Positions 1 to 10,720 of a DNA stretch of 64,000 bases are shown in pieces (the stretch's first letter is position 1; every line of letters begins with the position of its first letter). A program made the position numbers and the translations under genes. The stretch is taken from NCBI GenBank assembly GCA_019565575.1, contig CP067379.1, forward strand, positions 2,914,001 to 2,978,000. The letters run 5' to 3'. The notes under the pieces are model-generated. The model saw nothing but the letters and a program-made list of their open reading frames with translations. It was not told where the DNA came from and did not search any database. Origin of the DNA: Flavobacterium covae. Lineage in GTDB: Bacteria; Bacteroidota; Bacteroidia; Flavobacteriales; Flavobacteriaceae.

Positions 1-2107
1 AGTATTGCGTTTCAGGAAAAGCTTATTGAGATATTCAACTCTATAATCTCTGTAGTCATAAATAGTAGGGTTTATTTCCGAGCGTTGCACTCTGCCTATA
101 TATTGAATTAGTTTGCCTTCAAAAGAAAATGGATAGACCAAAAACAAACAGTTTATATTTTGTAAATCTGTTCCTTCACCAAAATATTGTCCTGTGGTAA
201 TTAAAACCTGAAAATTACCCTCTTCTAATGTTTTCCATTTAGATTTTTTAGAATTTTCTGAATCTTCCCCGCTGAGAGTAATGGTTTCATACGATTGTTT
301 TAAAAACAAATATAGGGTATCAATATGCTCTTTTCGTTCGGTAATGATAACTATCTTTTTTCCTTGATTTAGTTCTTTTTTACATCTTCTAAAATAACTT
401 TATTTCGGATGGTATCGTGAACCAAAATTTTTGATAATGTTTCAAAACTGTCTGTCTTGGAGTTATATGGAACATCTAATTCTGTGTTGCGGATAATGAT
501 TTTAGCCTGCTTATAATTCTCAATTTCCGTTGGTTTAATATTTGTAATGATTTCTCCTAAATGGGTGAAAATCATTTTTCCATCACTGTATTTGCGGAAA
601 GGGGTAGCAGTCAATCCATACAAATAATATGCTTGTAATTTTTCAATTGAATTTCTGAATGTTTCGGCAGGAACATGATGGCATTCATCCACAATGATAG
701 TTCCGAATTGATTTTGAACAGATTCTATTTGTTTTAGCAAACTTTGAATTGTTGCTACTGTGATTTGTTTTCCGATTTTTGATTTTCCTTGTCCAATAAC
801 GCCAATATCTCTTTTTGGAATACCCAAAAAAGCTTCAATCCGTTCTGCCCATTGCTCTAGCAATTGTTTTCGATGTACAAGAATAAGCGCAGGTTGTCTT
901 TTATTCGCAATTATTTTTAGGCCAATAACTGTTTTTCCTGAACCAGGTGGGGCAACTATTACTCCGAAATCTTTTTTAGAAACAGTTTCAATTACATCTA
1001 GTTGATGATTTCGCAAAGCAGCATTGAACGCAAAAGGAATAGATACTTTTAGTTTTCTTTCATCAACAAACTCAAATTCGATTTGTGATTCCTTGCAAAA
1101 GCGTAAAAGCTTTCCGATAAAACCTCTTGGAATGAAAATTTCACTTTCCGTTTCCTCAACTAATTTAAAATATCGTGCTGTTTCAAATGTATTTCTACCT
1201 GATTTCTTTTTGATAAAAAACTCAGAGTTAGCAAAATTCAATTCTTCTTTCAGAAAATTGATCAATGTGGGTGTTAATCCAATTCGGGTTAGTCTTATAT
1301 TATTGTTTAAAGTAATGTTGAGTTTGCCGTTTTTTATTACCGAAATATTACGTTCAATACCTGACTTCAATGTTTGTACTGATGGTTTTAAAGCATCATA
1401 TAGTTCGTCTAAATGATTTGTGGAAACTCTTTTGATATTTTTCAGGAAGTCCCATTGGTCAGTGATAGGTTTAAATGATTCAGGATTGATAAAACAGTTA
1501 TTTCCTTTTTCAAAAGTTGGTTTAAAAAGTGGCAATGCAATCAGATTCCCGAAACCTTTTCCTGAAAGAAAATCTTGATTTGGAAACAATCTGTCAAAAC
1601 TTGAACTTTTGTCAAACATTGAAAAGACACCCGATTGTTCTAAAATCGAAATGAATATTTTTCGACTTCTTATAGCAGGATAAGGTTTGTCAAAAATATC
1701 CAAACGTGTCCGCCATTTCCTGAACGGGAACGCTCCAAGTAGGCAGGAATTGACTTTTCTTTACAAGCGTTTAGAAAAGTAATAGCTTCATTTTGCCAAT
1801 TGGTTTTGTCAAAATCAGCTGCTAAAAACCAAGTGGTATTGTCTTGCAGTAAGGGATAAATTCCAATATGGTGAAAACCGTCCAAATGCTTTTGTATTTG
1901 TTCATTTGTAAGTTTCAAATAAGACTTTTCAGTAAAATTCTGAAATGTTCCACCATTCATTTTATGTGCCCGAAAACGATATGGGTCATAAAAATAGGCT
2001 GGTATATAACCCGATTTATTTTCTTTTTCCCAACGAACAGCAAACACATCTTCTCGTCCTTTGAAGAGGGAGCGGAAGACTTGAATTTGAGTTGAGGAAA
2101 CATTCAT
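1..2107 (-). CDS. TOTE-type primase-helicase (AEP domain + SF2 helicase), 3' end outside window
   Basis: Probable anti-phage protein joining an archaeo-eukaryotic primase domain to a superfamily 2 helicase. Three reading frames are read as one gene. The first (2107 to about 1700) begins with LFKGREDVFAVRW and carries the primase metal motif DFD (residues 98-100) and SGNGGHVW (129-136). The second holds Walker A APPGSGKT (about 386-393), the DECH box and the TATPF motif. The third (about 370 to 1) holds the helicase C-terminal part with IGRVQRSE. The breaks are a T run (5 instead of 6) near 1699 and an A run (6 instead of 7) near 380, so they look like sequencing errors. It starts 25 bp after the UvrD-like gene and is probably the last gene of the operon visible here. 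Family assignment rests on motif order; the recognition or effector partner is not visible. Confidence 0.75.
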
Positions 2108-2132
2108 AAAGTATTATTTTATGTAACAGTAT

Positions 2133-4064
2133 TTAACCAATATCAATTACATTTTCATCTCCAAACCATTCTTTAGCCTTTGCTATCACTTGAGGAGCAG
2201 GGCTATGAAAAAAAACTGCCAAATTCTCTTTAGCTCTTGTGCAACAAACATAAAATATCTTTTGAGTTCTTTCGGACACACTTGGCGAAGCTGTACCTAA
2301 AAACATTTTTTCAAAATTATAATTGTTCCATCCTCCGTTATCAAGAATAACTAAAACATTGTCAAATTCAGCTCCTTTAGTTTTATGCTGTGTTGAGAAT
2401 GGTGTTTGACCTTCTAAATATTCATATAGCTTTTGAAATTCACTAAACTTGACATCTTTCACACGGTTATACAGGTACTCTTTTTTCTCTTTAAAATCAT
2501 TTAGCTTATCATCAATCATACAAATTCCCTTTTCATTGGCATCTGTAATTACTTTCTCAATTGTTTTATCGCCAACATTTATAAGGTTTTCAATATTTTC
2601 TTTTAAAGTTCTTTTGCTTGCTATACTTGTAATTTTAAAACGAAAATCTGTGGCTCTCAAAAATTCATTGAATTTTTTATTTTGATACAATGAAATATTC
2701 GTTTGAATTTTGAAAAGATGCTTTATTAAGTTGTCTCTTTTTGATCCCTTCTTATCTTCATCATCTTCATCTTGCTTTTTGTCATCTACAAGAGCATCTT
2801 TTCCCAAATACATCTTCCGTACTTCGGAAAATGGTTTATTTTTCAACTGGTTGTACAGTTCCGCTTTTGCAGGGTCAGATAATAAAAGATTCTTTTTGAG
2901 TTCTCCTTGTCTGTTCTTTAATTCAAATTTATCAACCACAGCATCAAAAGTATCTTCATCGGTGATTTCAATTTCGGGTCTGTTATTTTTCTTATTGTAT
3001 TTTATCTTTTCAAGAATTTCAGATTTCAATCCAAGCACAGGGTCTCTGTCATAAATATCCATTAACGTTCTGAACCCTGCTTTCCCTGCTATTAAATTAT
3101 GGGTTAGGTTCAGTTCCTTTGTTTCTTTTGAATTACTGAAATCCCAACTATATGTTTCTTCCAAGAATTTTTCAACCTTATCAATACCACCATCAGTAGA
3201 ATGAAGGAATAGTACAGTGCCTTGTTTTACTATACCTTTAAATATATTGGGTGCATTGGGGTCGGTAGAAGGTTCTTGTGTAATACCATCAGTCCGAAGT
3301 TTATTTGCTAAATCAATAACAAGCTGAGGGTTTCTTCTATTCTGTTTCTTTGGAATTTCATTTACTGTATCTGCATCATCTCCTTTGTATTCGTCTAAAT
3401 TTCCAATCCCATCATCATAAATAGATTGCATTGCATCACCAAAGAAACCGATGATATTTTTTCTTTCGCTCTTTTTGAAGTGAGTAAGAAATGTATCAAC
3501 AACAGTTTTGCTTGTATCTTGATATTCGTCAATAAAAATATACTTGTATTTATCCTTTACGATACTGCTAAGTTTCGGGTATTTCTCAAAAAGATAATTT
3601 GCAACGATGAGCAACTCATCGTGAGAGATTATTCCTTCACGCAACCTAACAAACTCTTTATATTGTATTCCGTCTGGCAAAATATCAAAATGGTTTTCGA
3701 GAATAGGATTTACTCCATCTATTGAAACGTTACTAACTTCATCATCATTTGCTAAGGAAATAATTGCTTCTTTAAGCTCTTTTTGAAAGTATTTTATATT
3801 ATCCCATAAAAAATCGTGGATTGTAGATACATTGAGGTTTTTGTGGTTTACTCTTTCTTCGATTTCCTTTACTGCGGCATTGGTGTATGTCATACAAGCT
3901 ACTTTTGCAGTTGGATTCTCAACTATTACCTGTCTTATAACACTTACCAACGAATAGGTTTTACCACTTCCTGCACCGCCACTTAAAAGAAAATTTCTTC
4001 CCTCATCAATTGATTGGAAAATTTGCTGTACTTCAGGTTCTAAACTTAATCTTCCTTCAACCAT
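2133..4064 (-). CDS. gajB: UvrD/Rep-like SF1 helicase, GajB-like (Gabija)
   Basis: 643-residue superfamily 1 DNA helicase, intact. All classic motifs are visible: Walker A GGAGSGKT (29-36), motif Ia TYTNAAVKEIEERV, the DEYQDTS box, GDAMQSIYDD, TQHKTKGAEFDNV and the C-terminal YVCCTRAKENL. The gene overlaps the 3' end of the OLD-family gene by 19 nt (4046-4064), so the two are translationally coupled. An OLD-type nuclease directly followed by a UvrD-like helicase is the hallmark of Gabija defence, where GajB is thought to sense or process DNA ends and activate the GajA nuclease. It is longer than the roughly 500-residue GajB described in Bacillus. A stand-alone repair helicase is unlikely given the overlap and the neighbours. 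Confidence 0.75.
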   Translation of the reverse strand: MVEGRLSLEPEVQQIFQSIDEGRNFLLSGGAGSGKTYSLVSVIRQVIVENPTAKVACMTYTNAAVKEIEERVNHKNLNVSTIHDFLWDNIKYFQKELKEAIISLANDDEVSNVSIDGVNPILENHFDILPDGIQYKEFVRLREGIISHDELLIVANYLFEKYPKLSSIVKDKYKYIFIDEYQDTSKTVVDTFLTHFKKSERKNIIGFFGDAMQSIYDDGIGNLDEYKGDDADTVNEIPKKQNRRNPQLVIDLANKLRTDGITQEPSTDPNAPNIFKGIVKQGTVLFLHSTDGGIDKVEKFLEETYSWDFSNSKETKELNLTHNLIAGKAGFRTLMDIYDRDPVLGLKSEILEKIKYNKKNNRPEIEITDEDTFDAVVDKFELKNRQGELKKNLLLSDPAKAELYNQLKNKPFSEVRKMYLGKDALVDDKKQDEDDEDKKGSKRDNLIKHLFKIQTNISLYQNKKFNEFLRATDFRFKITSIASKRTLKENIENLINVGDKTIEKVITDANEKGICMIDDKLNDFKEKKEYLYNRVKDVKFSEFQKLYEYLEGQTPFSTQHKTKGAEFDNVLVILDNGGWNNYNFEKMFLGTASPSVSERTQKIFYVCCTRAKENLAVFFHSPAPQVIAKAKEWFGDENVIDIG

Positions 4065-6130
4065 AATAAACCATTTTTTATGTAGGCAGGAATATTCCAG
4101 TTACTAAAATTCATATCACTGTGGTATAAAATGTCTAATGCAAAATGAGTTTTCTTTTTGATGCAAGAACCCGCTAATTCATAAGGACTTTTTGCATCAT
4201 CATCAAAATAAGAAGCATTTTTTAATCCTTGAAAAGTAGCTTTGCCTCCTTTCACAAATTCTCTATTCAAATGGATAAAAGCATCTTCAAAGCTCCTTGC
4301 GTGATAGGCATTTTCATTTTGTTGATAACATATACAAACTGTAGCACTTCCAATAGTAATTGTCCTATTTGCAACAGGAAGTGCTTTTAAATCATCCCAA
4401 GTAACTTCTTTCAAAAAATGATTAATCGCAGAATTACTTGTTTCAGAGCCATTAATTACGGGGCAAGCTTCAATTTTTGGATTTCCCTTTTCGTCTTTAT
4501 TTCCTATATCTCCAATAGAGTCAATGTCCGTTAAAATCAAAGATTTAATACCTAAAAATTCTATAAACTTCTCGAAGATTTGTGAATAAGCACCAACTTC
4601 AATTATGGATATATTTTGAGATAATAGTGGAAGAAAGGTGTCTTCTTTACCCTCTGCTTTTAGACGAGCTGCTTCTTCCAAATCGACTTTTCGCATAAAG
4701 GTTGGTATCAATATTCTTTCCGTATCCCCCTCAATTAAAACAGCCTTATCAGCAAAGAAAATTTCAGCCCTACTTATAGTTAAGTATTGTTTTAGAAACT
4801 GGTATTGATTTGGGTAGGCATCATATTGCTTTCTCAAATCTGAAAGATTTTTTGCAGTTACATTGTTCTTTGTTTCCGCTTTCAAATATTTAATATCATC
4901 AAAATCACTATCAGCAACAATGTGAGATGAATGTGTTGTAATTATGTATTGAAGTGGTCTATTTATTCCGTCATCTCTTTTGATACCTTCAGCAAGTAAT
5001 TTTTTTATGTTTTTAATAAAGACATACTGCATTTGTGGGTGGGTATGTGCTTCAGGCTCTTCAATGATTAACAAATTAATATCTGCTGGCTTTTTGTCTT
5101 TATCCCTTTTGAAATCCTGGACAAGAATTTCAATTTCAAAAATCATACTTATAAGGTTCATATAACCTAAGCCATTGTAATGTTCTGGTAGCTTATGGTC
5201 ATCGTGGGTATATACTACGGTTGTATTTCCTTCAAGTAATTCTCTATGTTGCAATGTTGAAATTATTGCTATGTCTGTATCGTTCAGTTTTATTCCTCCA
5301 AAATCTTGTACTTTCTTTATTACATCACTGAACAAGACTTTGTATATTTCACTTAATGTACTATCGGTTTCTGAAAGTTGGTCTTTAAAGTTTTCGGTAG
5401 CTTGATTTTTGTCGCTATTATCTTCTTTCTTTTTATATAGGCTTGAAGTTTGTTTGGACAGGGTGTTTTCTTTTTCTTTATTGGTTACGTCTCTTCTTGC
5501 ACTAATGTACTTAAAGCTAATAATATCTTTAATACCAGTAATTTCATCCTTTAAGTCAATAAAGTTATTTTCATTAGCTGTTTCGGTTGGTATGTCATAC
5601 TCAAAAGACATCTTATGAGTGTTGAAATAATTATCTAACTCTTGTTTTAGAAATTCTTTTAACTCTCTGGGCTTGTTTTTCTTTTTCTCTTCAACTTTAG
5701 CCTTTTCACTTATGGAAAAAGCTACATAATCAGACCTTAATTTTAGAAAATTAGTATAGCTTAATGTATATTCAAAACCCAATACAATTTTATTATTTTC
5801 AGGGTCTAAATCCATCAATACCCTGCTGACGTTTGATAAATCATCTTTCTCGTTATATTCAATAAATACCTTTAATTTGATGCCTTTGGGGTGAAATTCA
5901 TCAGCAACATCAGGGGATTTTATAAGGTTTTCTAATTCGTTCCTAAAATCTATATTCAAGTCGTCATAAGAAAATTTACTTTTCTCATTCAAGAACTTAT
6001 CAAGAACAGAAAGAATAGAAGTTTTTCCTGTATTATTTTTACCAATAACTAAGGAAAGATCTTCTTCTAAATCCATTGAAAATTGCTTAAGCAAACGAAA
6101 ATTATCTATTTGCAGTTTAGTTATTTTCAT
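4046..6130 (-). CDS. gajA: OLD-family ATPase/TOPRIM nuclease, GajA-like (Gabija)
   Basis: 694-residue intact protein of the class 2 OLD type. The N-terminal ABC-like ATPase starts with the NFRLLK element and Walker A GKNNTGKTS (30-38), and continues with IIEEPEAHTHPQMQ (signature/Walker B region) and a TTHSSHI switch histidine. The C-terminal TOPRIM nuclease has LIEGDTE and LILTDIDSIGD, giving the acidic metal-binding residues. In Gabija, GajA is a nucleotide-regulated nicking nuclease acting on phage DNA. It begins 5 bp after the methyltransferase stop and overlaps the helicase gene, so it belongs to the same transcription unit as the R-M genes. It is somewhat longer than the founding GajA; other OLD nucleases would look similar, and the helicase partner decides the call. 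Confidence 0.75.
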   Translation of the reverse strand: MKITKLQIDNFRLLKQFSMDLEEDLSLVIGKNNTGKTSILSVLDKFLNEKSKFSYDDLNIDFRNELENLIKSPDVADEFHPKGIKLKVFIEYNEKDDLSNVSRVLMDLDPENNKIVLGFEYTLSYTNFLKLRSDYVAFSISEKAKVEEKKKNKPRELKEFLKQELDNYFNTHKMSFEYDIPTETANENNFIDLKDEITGIKDIISFKYISARRDVTNKEKENTLSKQTSSLYKKKEDNSDKNQATENFKDQLSETDSTLSEIYKVLFSDVIKKVQDFGGIKLNDTDIAIISTLQHRELLEGNTTVVYTHDDHKLPEHYNGLGYMNLISMIFEIEILVQDFKRDKDKKPADINLLIIEEPEAHTHPQMQYVFIKNIKKLLAEGIKRDDGINRPLQYIITTHSSHIVADSDFDDIKYLKAETKNNVTAKNLSDLRKQYDAYPNQYQFLKQYLTISRAEIFFADKAVLIEGDTERILIPTFMRKVDLEEAARLKAEGKEDTFLPLLSQNISIIEVGAYSQIFEKFIEFLGIKSLILTDIDSIGDIGNKDEKGNPKIEACPVINGSETSNSAINHFLKEVTWDDLKALPVANRTITIGSATVCICYQQNENAYHARSFEDAFIHLNREFVKGGKATFQGLKNASYFDDDAKSPYELAGSCIKKKTHFALDILYHSDMNFSNWNIPAYIKNGLLWLKED

Positions 6131-6135
6131 AATGC

Positions 6136-7746
6136 TTAATTTTTATTTCTATTTAATCTCCTAGCCGAAAGTTTTTTCCAAATACTATCCGCCAATTTTA
6201 TTTCTTTATCCGTAAAGCCGTATCCGTCTTTCAGGATTTGCTTATTGGTGATTTTTAAAATTTCATCAATGCTTTTTTTCTCTCGCATCATTTTGTCAAT
6301 GACGGTTAGTAAATCAGCATTTTCGGTTTGGTAGGGGAGCAGTATTTTTTCTGCTTCGCTTGGCATCAATTCTAATACACCACCTCCATAACTACGTCCA
6401 ACAATTTCAGAAAAAGCCAAAGACAAGGAATTGTAAAAACTTGCTATAAAAGCGTTTTTGTCCGTGTCTTTTTCATAAATACACGGTGCATTGTGTCGGT
6501 TGTATAGGCGTTTGCTTCGTTTAAGATTAAGCGAGGATAGAGGTTGTTTCTACGAATAAACAAAGCATCAGAAAGTTTGATGGAAGGAATCACAAACCAA
6601 TCATCACGAATACCTGTTTTGTAGCCTTTGTTTACACCCATTGATTCACCTAAACGAATGTATGAGTTTGCTCCTTTGTGTCCGTTTATTTTCTCTTTGG
6701 CTGGAAACACTAATAAGTGTGCTTTCGCTTTGGTTTGTTGGTTAAGTTTCCAATCCTTTTCCGTAAAAATTACGCTGTTGACTTGAACACTTCTGCCAAC
6801 CATTGGTTTTGCATATTCTTTAAGGTCATAAGCTTCTACAACTGGCAATGGAACGGTGAAATAATCATTTGCACCAGTGGTAATGCCAACTTCAACACTT
6901 GCGTAATTTCCAATTGTAGGAACTTTTCGTTTCTTGGCAATTTGTTCTAAAAAGTCAATTTCTTCTTGTTCTAAAAAGTAATAAGTCCATTTATTTGATT
7001 TAAAATCTATCTTTTTGGTTGGACTTTTTAGGATATTCACATCAAGCTTTTTAAGGTCTGGAAGCATCTCGTAGCTCAAGGTGTTCAATCAAATGTGAAT
7101 CGCTTTCGTTTTTCTCGCACAACAACAAAACAACTTCTTGCTGAATATCAGGGAAAACTAACTTCTCAAAGGAAATGATATTGATTTTATTGTAGAAATG
7201 AGCCAAAAAATCACGGAGTTGTTGAGCATATGATACTTGTAATAATTCCGCAGGAATTACAAAACCTATCTTTCCTTTTTCTTTGAGCAACAAACTTGAA
7301 CCAACGACAAAAGAAACCCAAGCATTGGTAAGTTTAGAGTATTTTAGTTTTGCTCGATTGAAAACCTTGATAGCTTCATTTTGCTGTTCTTCCTGAAAAT
7401 ATTGATAGCGGATGTAAGGCGGATTACCCACTACTAAATCAAATTTCTGTGTAGTTTCATTGCAATACAAATGAAAATCGGTATTAATTACATTCTTGTT
7501 GTTGAGGTTGATTTTATCGGCTTTATCCGCTTCCACTTCATCAAACTCAATGGCTGTTACCGATTTGAATTTATGGTTGTTTTCTTTCAATTGTTCAAGA
7601 AAAACCCCATCGCCACAACTCGGCTCTAAAATTTCATAATCAGAACTTCCATTAATGCCCCATTTCAAAATGAATGTAGCAATTGGCTCGGGTGTGTAAA
7701 ACCCACCTCTCAATTTCTCGGCTGTTGCGTTTTTAATTAGCTTCAT
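6136..7746 (-). CDS. DNA adenine methyltransferase of an Eco57I-type R-M system (M subunit, two frame breaks)
   Basis: N6-adenine DNA methyltransferase, expected to protect both strands of the recognition site. Restoring two frame breaks gives about 536 residues, close to the 544 reported for M.Eco57I. Visible parts are GFYTPEPIATFIL (motif X), EPSCGDGVF (SAM motif I, about 38-47) and VVGNPPYIRY (motif IV, 108-111). The first break (7058-7064) is a G inserted in CTGAAG. The second (about 6490) is a run of 5 A where 6 restore the frame through DTDKN. Both resemble errors seen in essential genes elsewhere in the window, so I treat the gene as intact in the cell. It overlaps the preceding R-M gene by 14 nt and ends 5 bp before the GajA-like gene. 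A diverged copy of its 3' end lies at 12066-12145. Confidence 0.8.
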
Positions 7747-10720
7747 ACAATTCCTTTATTAATGGGATTAATGAATCTTCACTACCTAAATCGTATAGTT
7801 TAGCTAATAGCTTTTCTAGGTTGGTTTTCTCTCTTGCAAATTGTCCTTGCAGTGGAGTTAAAGCTCTTTTATTTCCTGCGTTTGCATCTATTTGGTCATA
7901 AATGCTGATTAACTCTTTTTGAGTTTCTACGATTTTGTCGTGAAGTGCTTTTTGTTTGGGATCTGAAAAATCAATCTTTCTGATGGGAAGATTTTTCAAA
8001 ACCTTTGTTCCTCTTGCTTTATAGCCACCTCTATAAACTTCACCTCTTAAAGTAATAATCCACTCTACGTATCTTGAATTAAGAATAGCTTGGATATAAT
8101 AAATGGAATAAGGACTGTCTTGATTTAAAAAAATGCTACAATATCCTGCGGTTCCTCCAGCAGTGTGTAATGTTTGATATTTATCTATAGGGTATTTTTC
8201 ACCTGTTGAGTTAACTCCAATAATAATTTTTTCTTTTATATTACCAAGTTCAAGATATTGACTTCTTCCGTATCTGTACCATTCATTGTTAGATTTTGGA
8301 GTTGGTTTAATATCTCTCTTTAATAATCGAGTCTTATTTTTGTTTAAATATTCAAATGCAAGGGGATAATTCTTTTTGAATTGTGTTTCATCAATAAATT
8401 CTACTTTTTCGGCATCTATTTGATAAGGATAAATGACAAAAGTATTAGGTTTAAAATTTCTATAAGTGTATAATTTGTCTTCTCCTTTTTTTCTAACCGT
8501 TTCATAATACGGCTTTGTAATGTTTTTTTCTATTTTATAAGAATTTCCATTCTTTTCAAAAAAAATAAAATGTTTGTCAGTCTTTATTGGATTTAATACA
8601 AAAACATCATTGGCACTTGTCTGAATGCCATTGTTTATATTCTTTTTGCCTACAATTTTTTCAAGCGTTTCACTTTGACTTAAAATAGAATTATAAACAG
8701 GTTTTAAATGTGGTGGTATTAAAAACCATAATTCATTTGAAAGTTTCTTAGATTCGAGGTTGTCAAATTCAATTCTTTCATAATTTCTAACTTTCCATTC
8801 TCTCAGGCTTTTAACTTCTGTAAAAGAAAATAACTTTTGTTTTTTCTTATTAAGAATTAAAATGCTAGTGTATGTTGTTTTATTTGTGAAAACTTGATTT
8901 GCACCAAATGAAACGATTGAATGCAGATATTCATTATTTGAAAGTAATTCACGAAGTTTTTTGCCTGCACCAACTTTTGTAAACTTGCTTGGAACGATAT
9001 AGCCTAAAATTCCATCATCAGCCAACAAATTAATTCCCTGCTCAATAAATAGAAAATATTTGTCATACTGTTTGAATGCAGATTCATATATCTTTTCATA
9101 TAAATCTTTCTCAAGTCGAGTAATATTTTTCATATCCTCTGATTTCATATAAGGCGGATTGCCTACAATAACATCAAAACGAAGTTTTGAAAAATCAAAT
9201 GGATTAATAATTATCTGGTCTTTTTTATTGGTGACTTGTTCTGGATTCAGTAAACTGTTTCCGAAGAATATGTTTCCAGAAAGGTCGGGCAAAACAGGTT
9301 TTGTTTTGTTAGTTGAATTCACATCTTCACTTTCAAGTAATTTGAGAAGCAAACCAAATTTAGCAGCTTCAACTGCATTATAATCTTTATCGACACCATA
9401 AATACAATTCAATAAAAGTTGTCGCTTAATTTCAAACGGCAGTTTGTAGGTATTGATATTAGTTTGAATGAGTTTTGATTTGTCATTTTTTAGATAGTAG
9501 TCAATCAAAATATCATTGAGCAACTGAAATAATTCCAATAAAAACGCACCTGAACCGCAAGAAATATCAGCAAATTTGAGTTTGATAATTTCTTTATCTG
9601 TTTTTCCTTCGCATTTTTTCAAAACGGTATTTCTTAAAATATCGCTTATAATGAAAGTTGGTGTGGTGATAATGTCACGGTCAACATTTTCAGGTTTCTT
9701 TACCAAAATAACTGAACCGCTTTGAACGATCAATTTTTCTGAAAGGAAGATTTCATAAATGCTTCCTAATACATCAGAAGAAAAAACGCTGAATGAATAA
9801 GGACTTTCAGGATAATACAGTTGCTTTATGATAGTCCAAAAAACAGAACTGATATTTTCAATAATCTTGTCTTTTAGAAGCTGGTCAAAAAGTCCTGAAT
9901 TATATCGTTTGTCGGCTTCTTCAAATTTCTTTATGAGTGCTTTGAAGTCGTTTCTGTTGGCAAACTTCAAAAGCGTTTGATAATCTTCTAAATTTCTGTC
10001 CTCACAAACACGCAGAAACAAAACCCTGTTTAAATAACTTTGAACAATGTCATTCAGTTGTTGCTCATCAATTTTTGGGTCGTGTTTGTATATTTCAGTA
10101 CCGAGGACTTTTCTCCATTCATTGATTTGATTTAGGAATAAATTGTCAATCGAGTATTGATTGATTTTAGTTTCAATTTCTTTCCATTCCGTTTCAAATG
10201 CTCCTGAATAAACTGATTCCTTTCCAAGAAGTTGTTTGATTTCTTCAAATTTACTTTCGTATTCTGTGTAATGATATTTTTTTACAAGTGCCTTTATGTG
10301 GTTATCGTCTTTCTCAACTTTTATAGAAGTGTCGTAAATGATTAAATATTCAAAGTTTGAAAGAACTGAAATTTTCAACTTCGCTGTAAATCCATATCGT
10401 CTGACTTGCTTTGCAGTGTCATTATTTGATTCAATGGAAACGCACGGTTTCTTAGCTTCCAAAAAGAATTTTCTTTCAGAAAAAAGTCGGAAAGTGTAAT
10501 CTGGTTTTTTGGAGTGTTCGGAAGCGTTTGCTTTTAGTGCTTCTTCCAAAATTACTTCTCTTTCGTTGGTTGGTTTACCTGCATTGTTTTTAATGTCCCA
10601 ACCAAGCAACTCGAAAAACGGGTCTAAGAAATCACTGCGAAGCAGTGTTTCATTATACTTGCTTGTCAAGTAGTAATCCCTGTCGGCTCTATATTTTTCT
10701 ATGAGTTGCTTTATTGTCAT
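7733..10720 (-). CDS. Type IIG restriction-modification enzyme, Eco57I/AcuI family
   Basis: 995-residue single-chain endonuclease-methyltransferase, intact, almost the same length as Eco57I (997). Visible in order: an N-terminal PD-(D/E)xK nuclease with PD at 73-74 and EAK at 88-90; a helical connector; SAM motif I DISCGSGAF (about 384-392); catalytic VGNPPYMKS (NPPY 521-524); and a C-terminal target-recognition region with TAGGTAGYCSIF and YRGGYKARGTKVLKNLPI. Such enzymes cut at a fixed distance from an asymmetric site and methylate one strand themselves. A dedicated methyltransferase follows with a 14-nt overlap and an HTH gene precedes with a 4-nt overlap, as in Eco57I-type systems. Specificity cannot be read from sequence alone, but the window-wide CTGAAG anomaly suggests CTGAAG. 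Confidence 0.88.
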   Translation of the reverse strand: MTIKQLIEKYRADRDYYLTSKYNETLLRSDFLDPFFELLGWDIKNNAGKPTNEREVILEEALKANASEHSKKPDYTFRLFSERKFFLEAKKPCVSIESNNDTAKQVRRYGFTAKLKISVLSNFEYLIIYDTSIKVEKDDNHIKALVKKYHYTEYESKFEEIKQLLGKESVYSGAFETEWKEIETKINQYSIDNLFLNQINEWRKVLGTEIYKHDPKIDEQQLNDIVQSYLNRVLFLRVCEDRNLEDYQTLLKFANRNDFKALIKKFEEADKRYNSGLFDQLLKDKIIENISSVFWTIIKQLYYPESPYSFSVFSSDVLGSIYEIFLSEKLIVQSGSVILVKKPENVDRDIITTPTFIISDILRNTVLKKCEGKTDKEIIKLKFADISCGSGAFLLELFQLLNDILIDYYLKNDKSKLIQTNINTYKLPFEIKRQLLLNCIYGVDKDYNAVEAAKFGLLLKLLESEDVNSTNKTKPVLPDLSGNIFFGNSLLNPEQVTNKKDQIIINPFDFSKLRFDVIVGNPPYMKSEDMKNITRLEKDLYEKIYESAFKQYDKYFLFIEQGINLLADDGILGYIVPSKFTKVGAGKKLRELLSNNEYLHSIVSFGANQVFTNKTTYTSILILNKKKQKLFSFTEVKSLREWKVRNYERIEFDNLESKKLSNELWFLIPPHLKPVYNSILSQSETLEKIVGKKNINNGIQTSANDVFVLNPIKTDKHFIFFEKNGNSYKIEKNITKPYYETVRKKGEDKLYTYRNFKPNTFVIYPYQIDAEKVEFIDETQFKKNYPLAFEYLNKNKTRLLKRDIKPTPKSNNEWYRYGRSQYLELGNIKEKIIIGVNSTGEKYPIDKYQTLHTAGGTAGYCSIFLNQDSPYSIYYIQAILNSRYVEWIITLRGEVYRGGYKARGTKVLKNLPIRKIDFSDPKQKALHDKIVETQKELISIYDQIDANAGNKRALTPLQGQFAREKTNLEKLLAKLYDLGSEDSLIPLIKELYEAN

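Noticed and set aside
6136..7746. Phase-variable methyltransferase switched off by an A-run change and a G insertion
   Set aside because: The same two kinds of indel hit gyrB, secDF, mdh and other genes that must work, so the breaks are better explained as sequence errors.
2133..10720. A BREX- or DISARM-like system (methylase plus ATPase plus helicase)
   Set aside because: No PglZ, BrxC/BrxL or DrmA/B-type genes are seen; the motifs fit Eco57I-type R-M and an OLD/UvrD pair instead.
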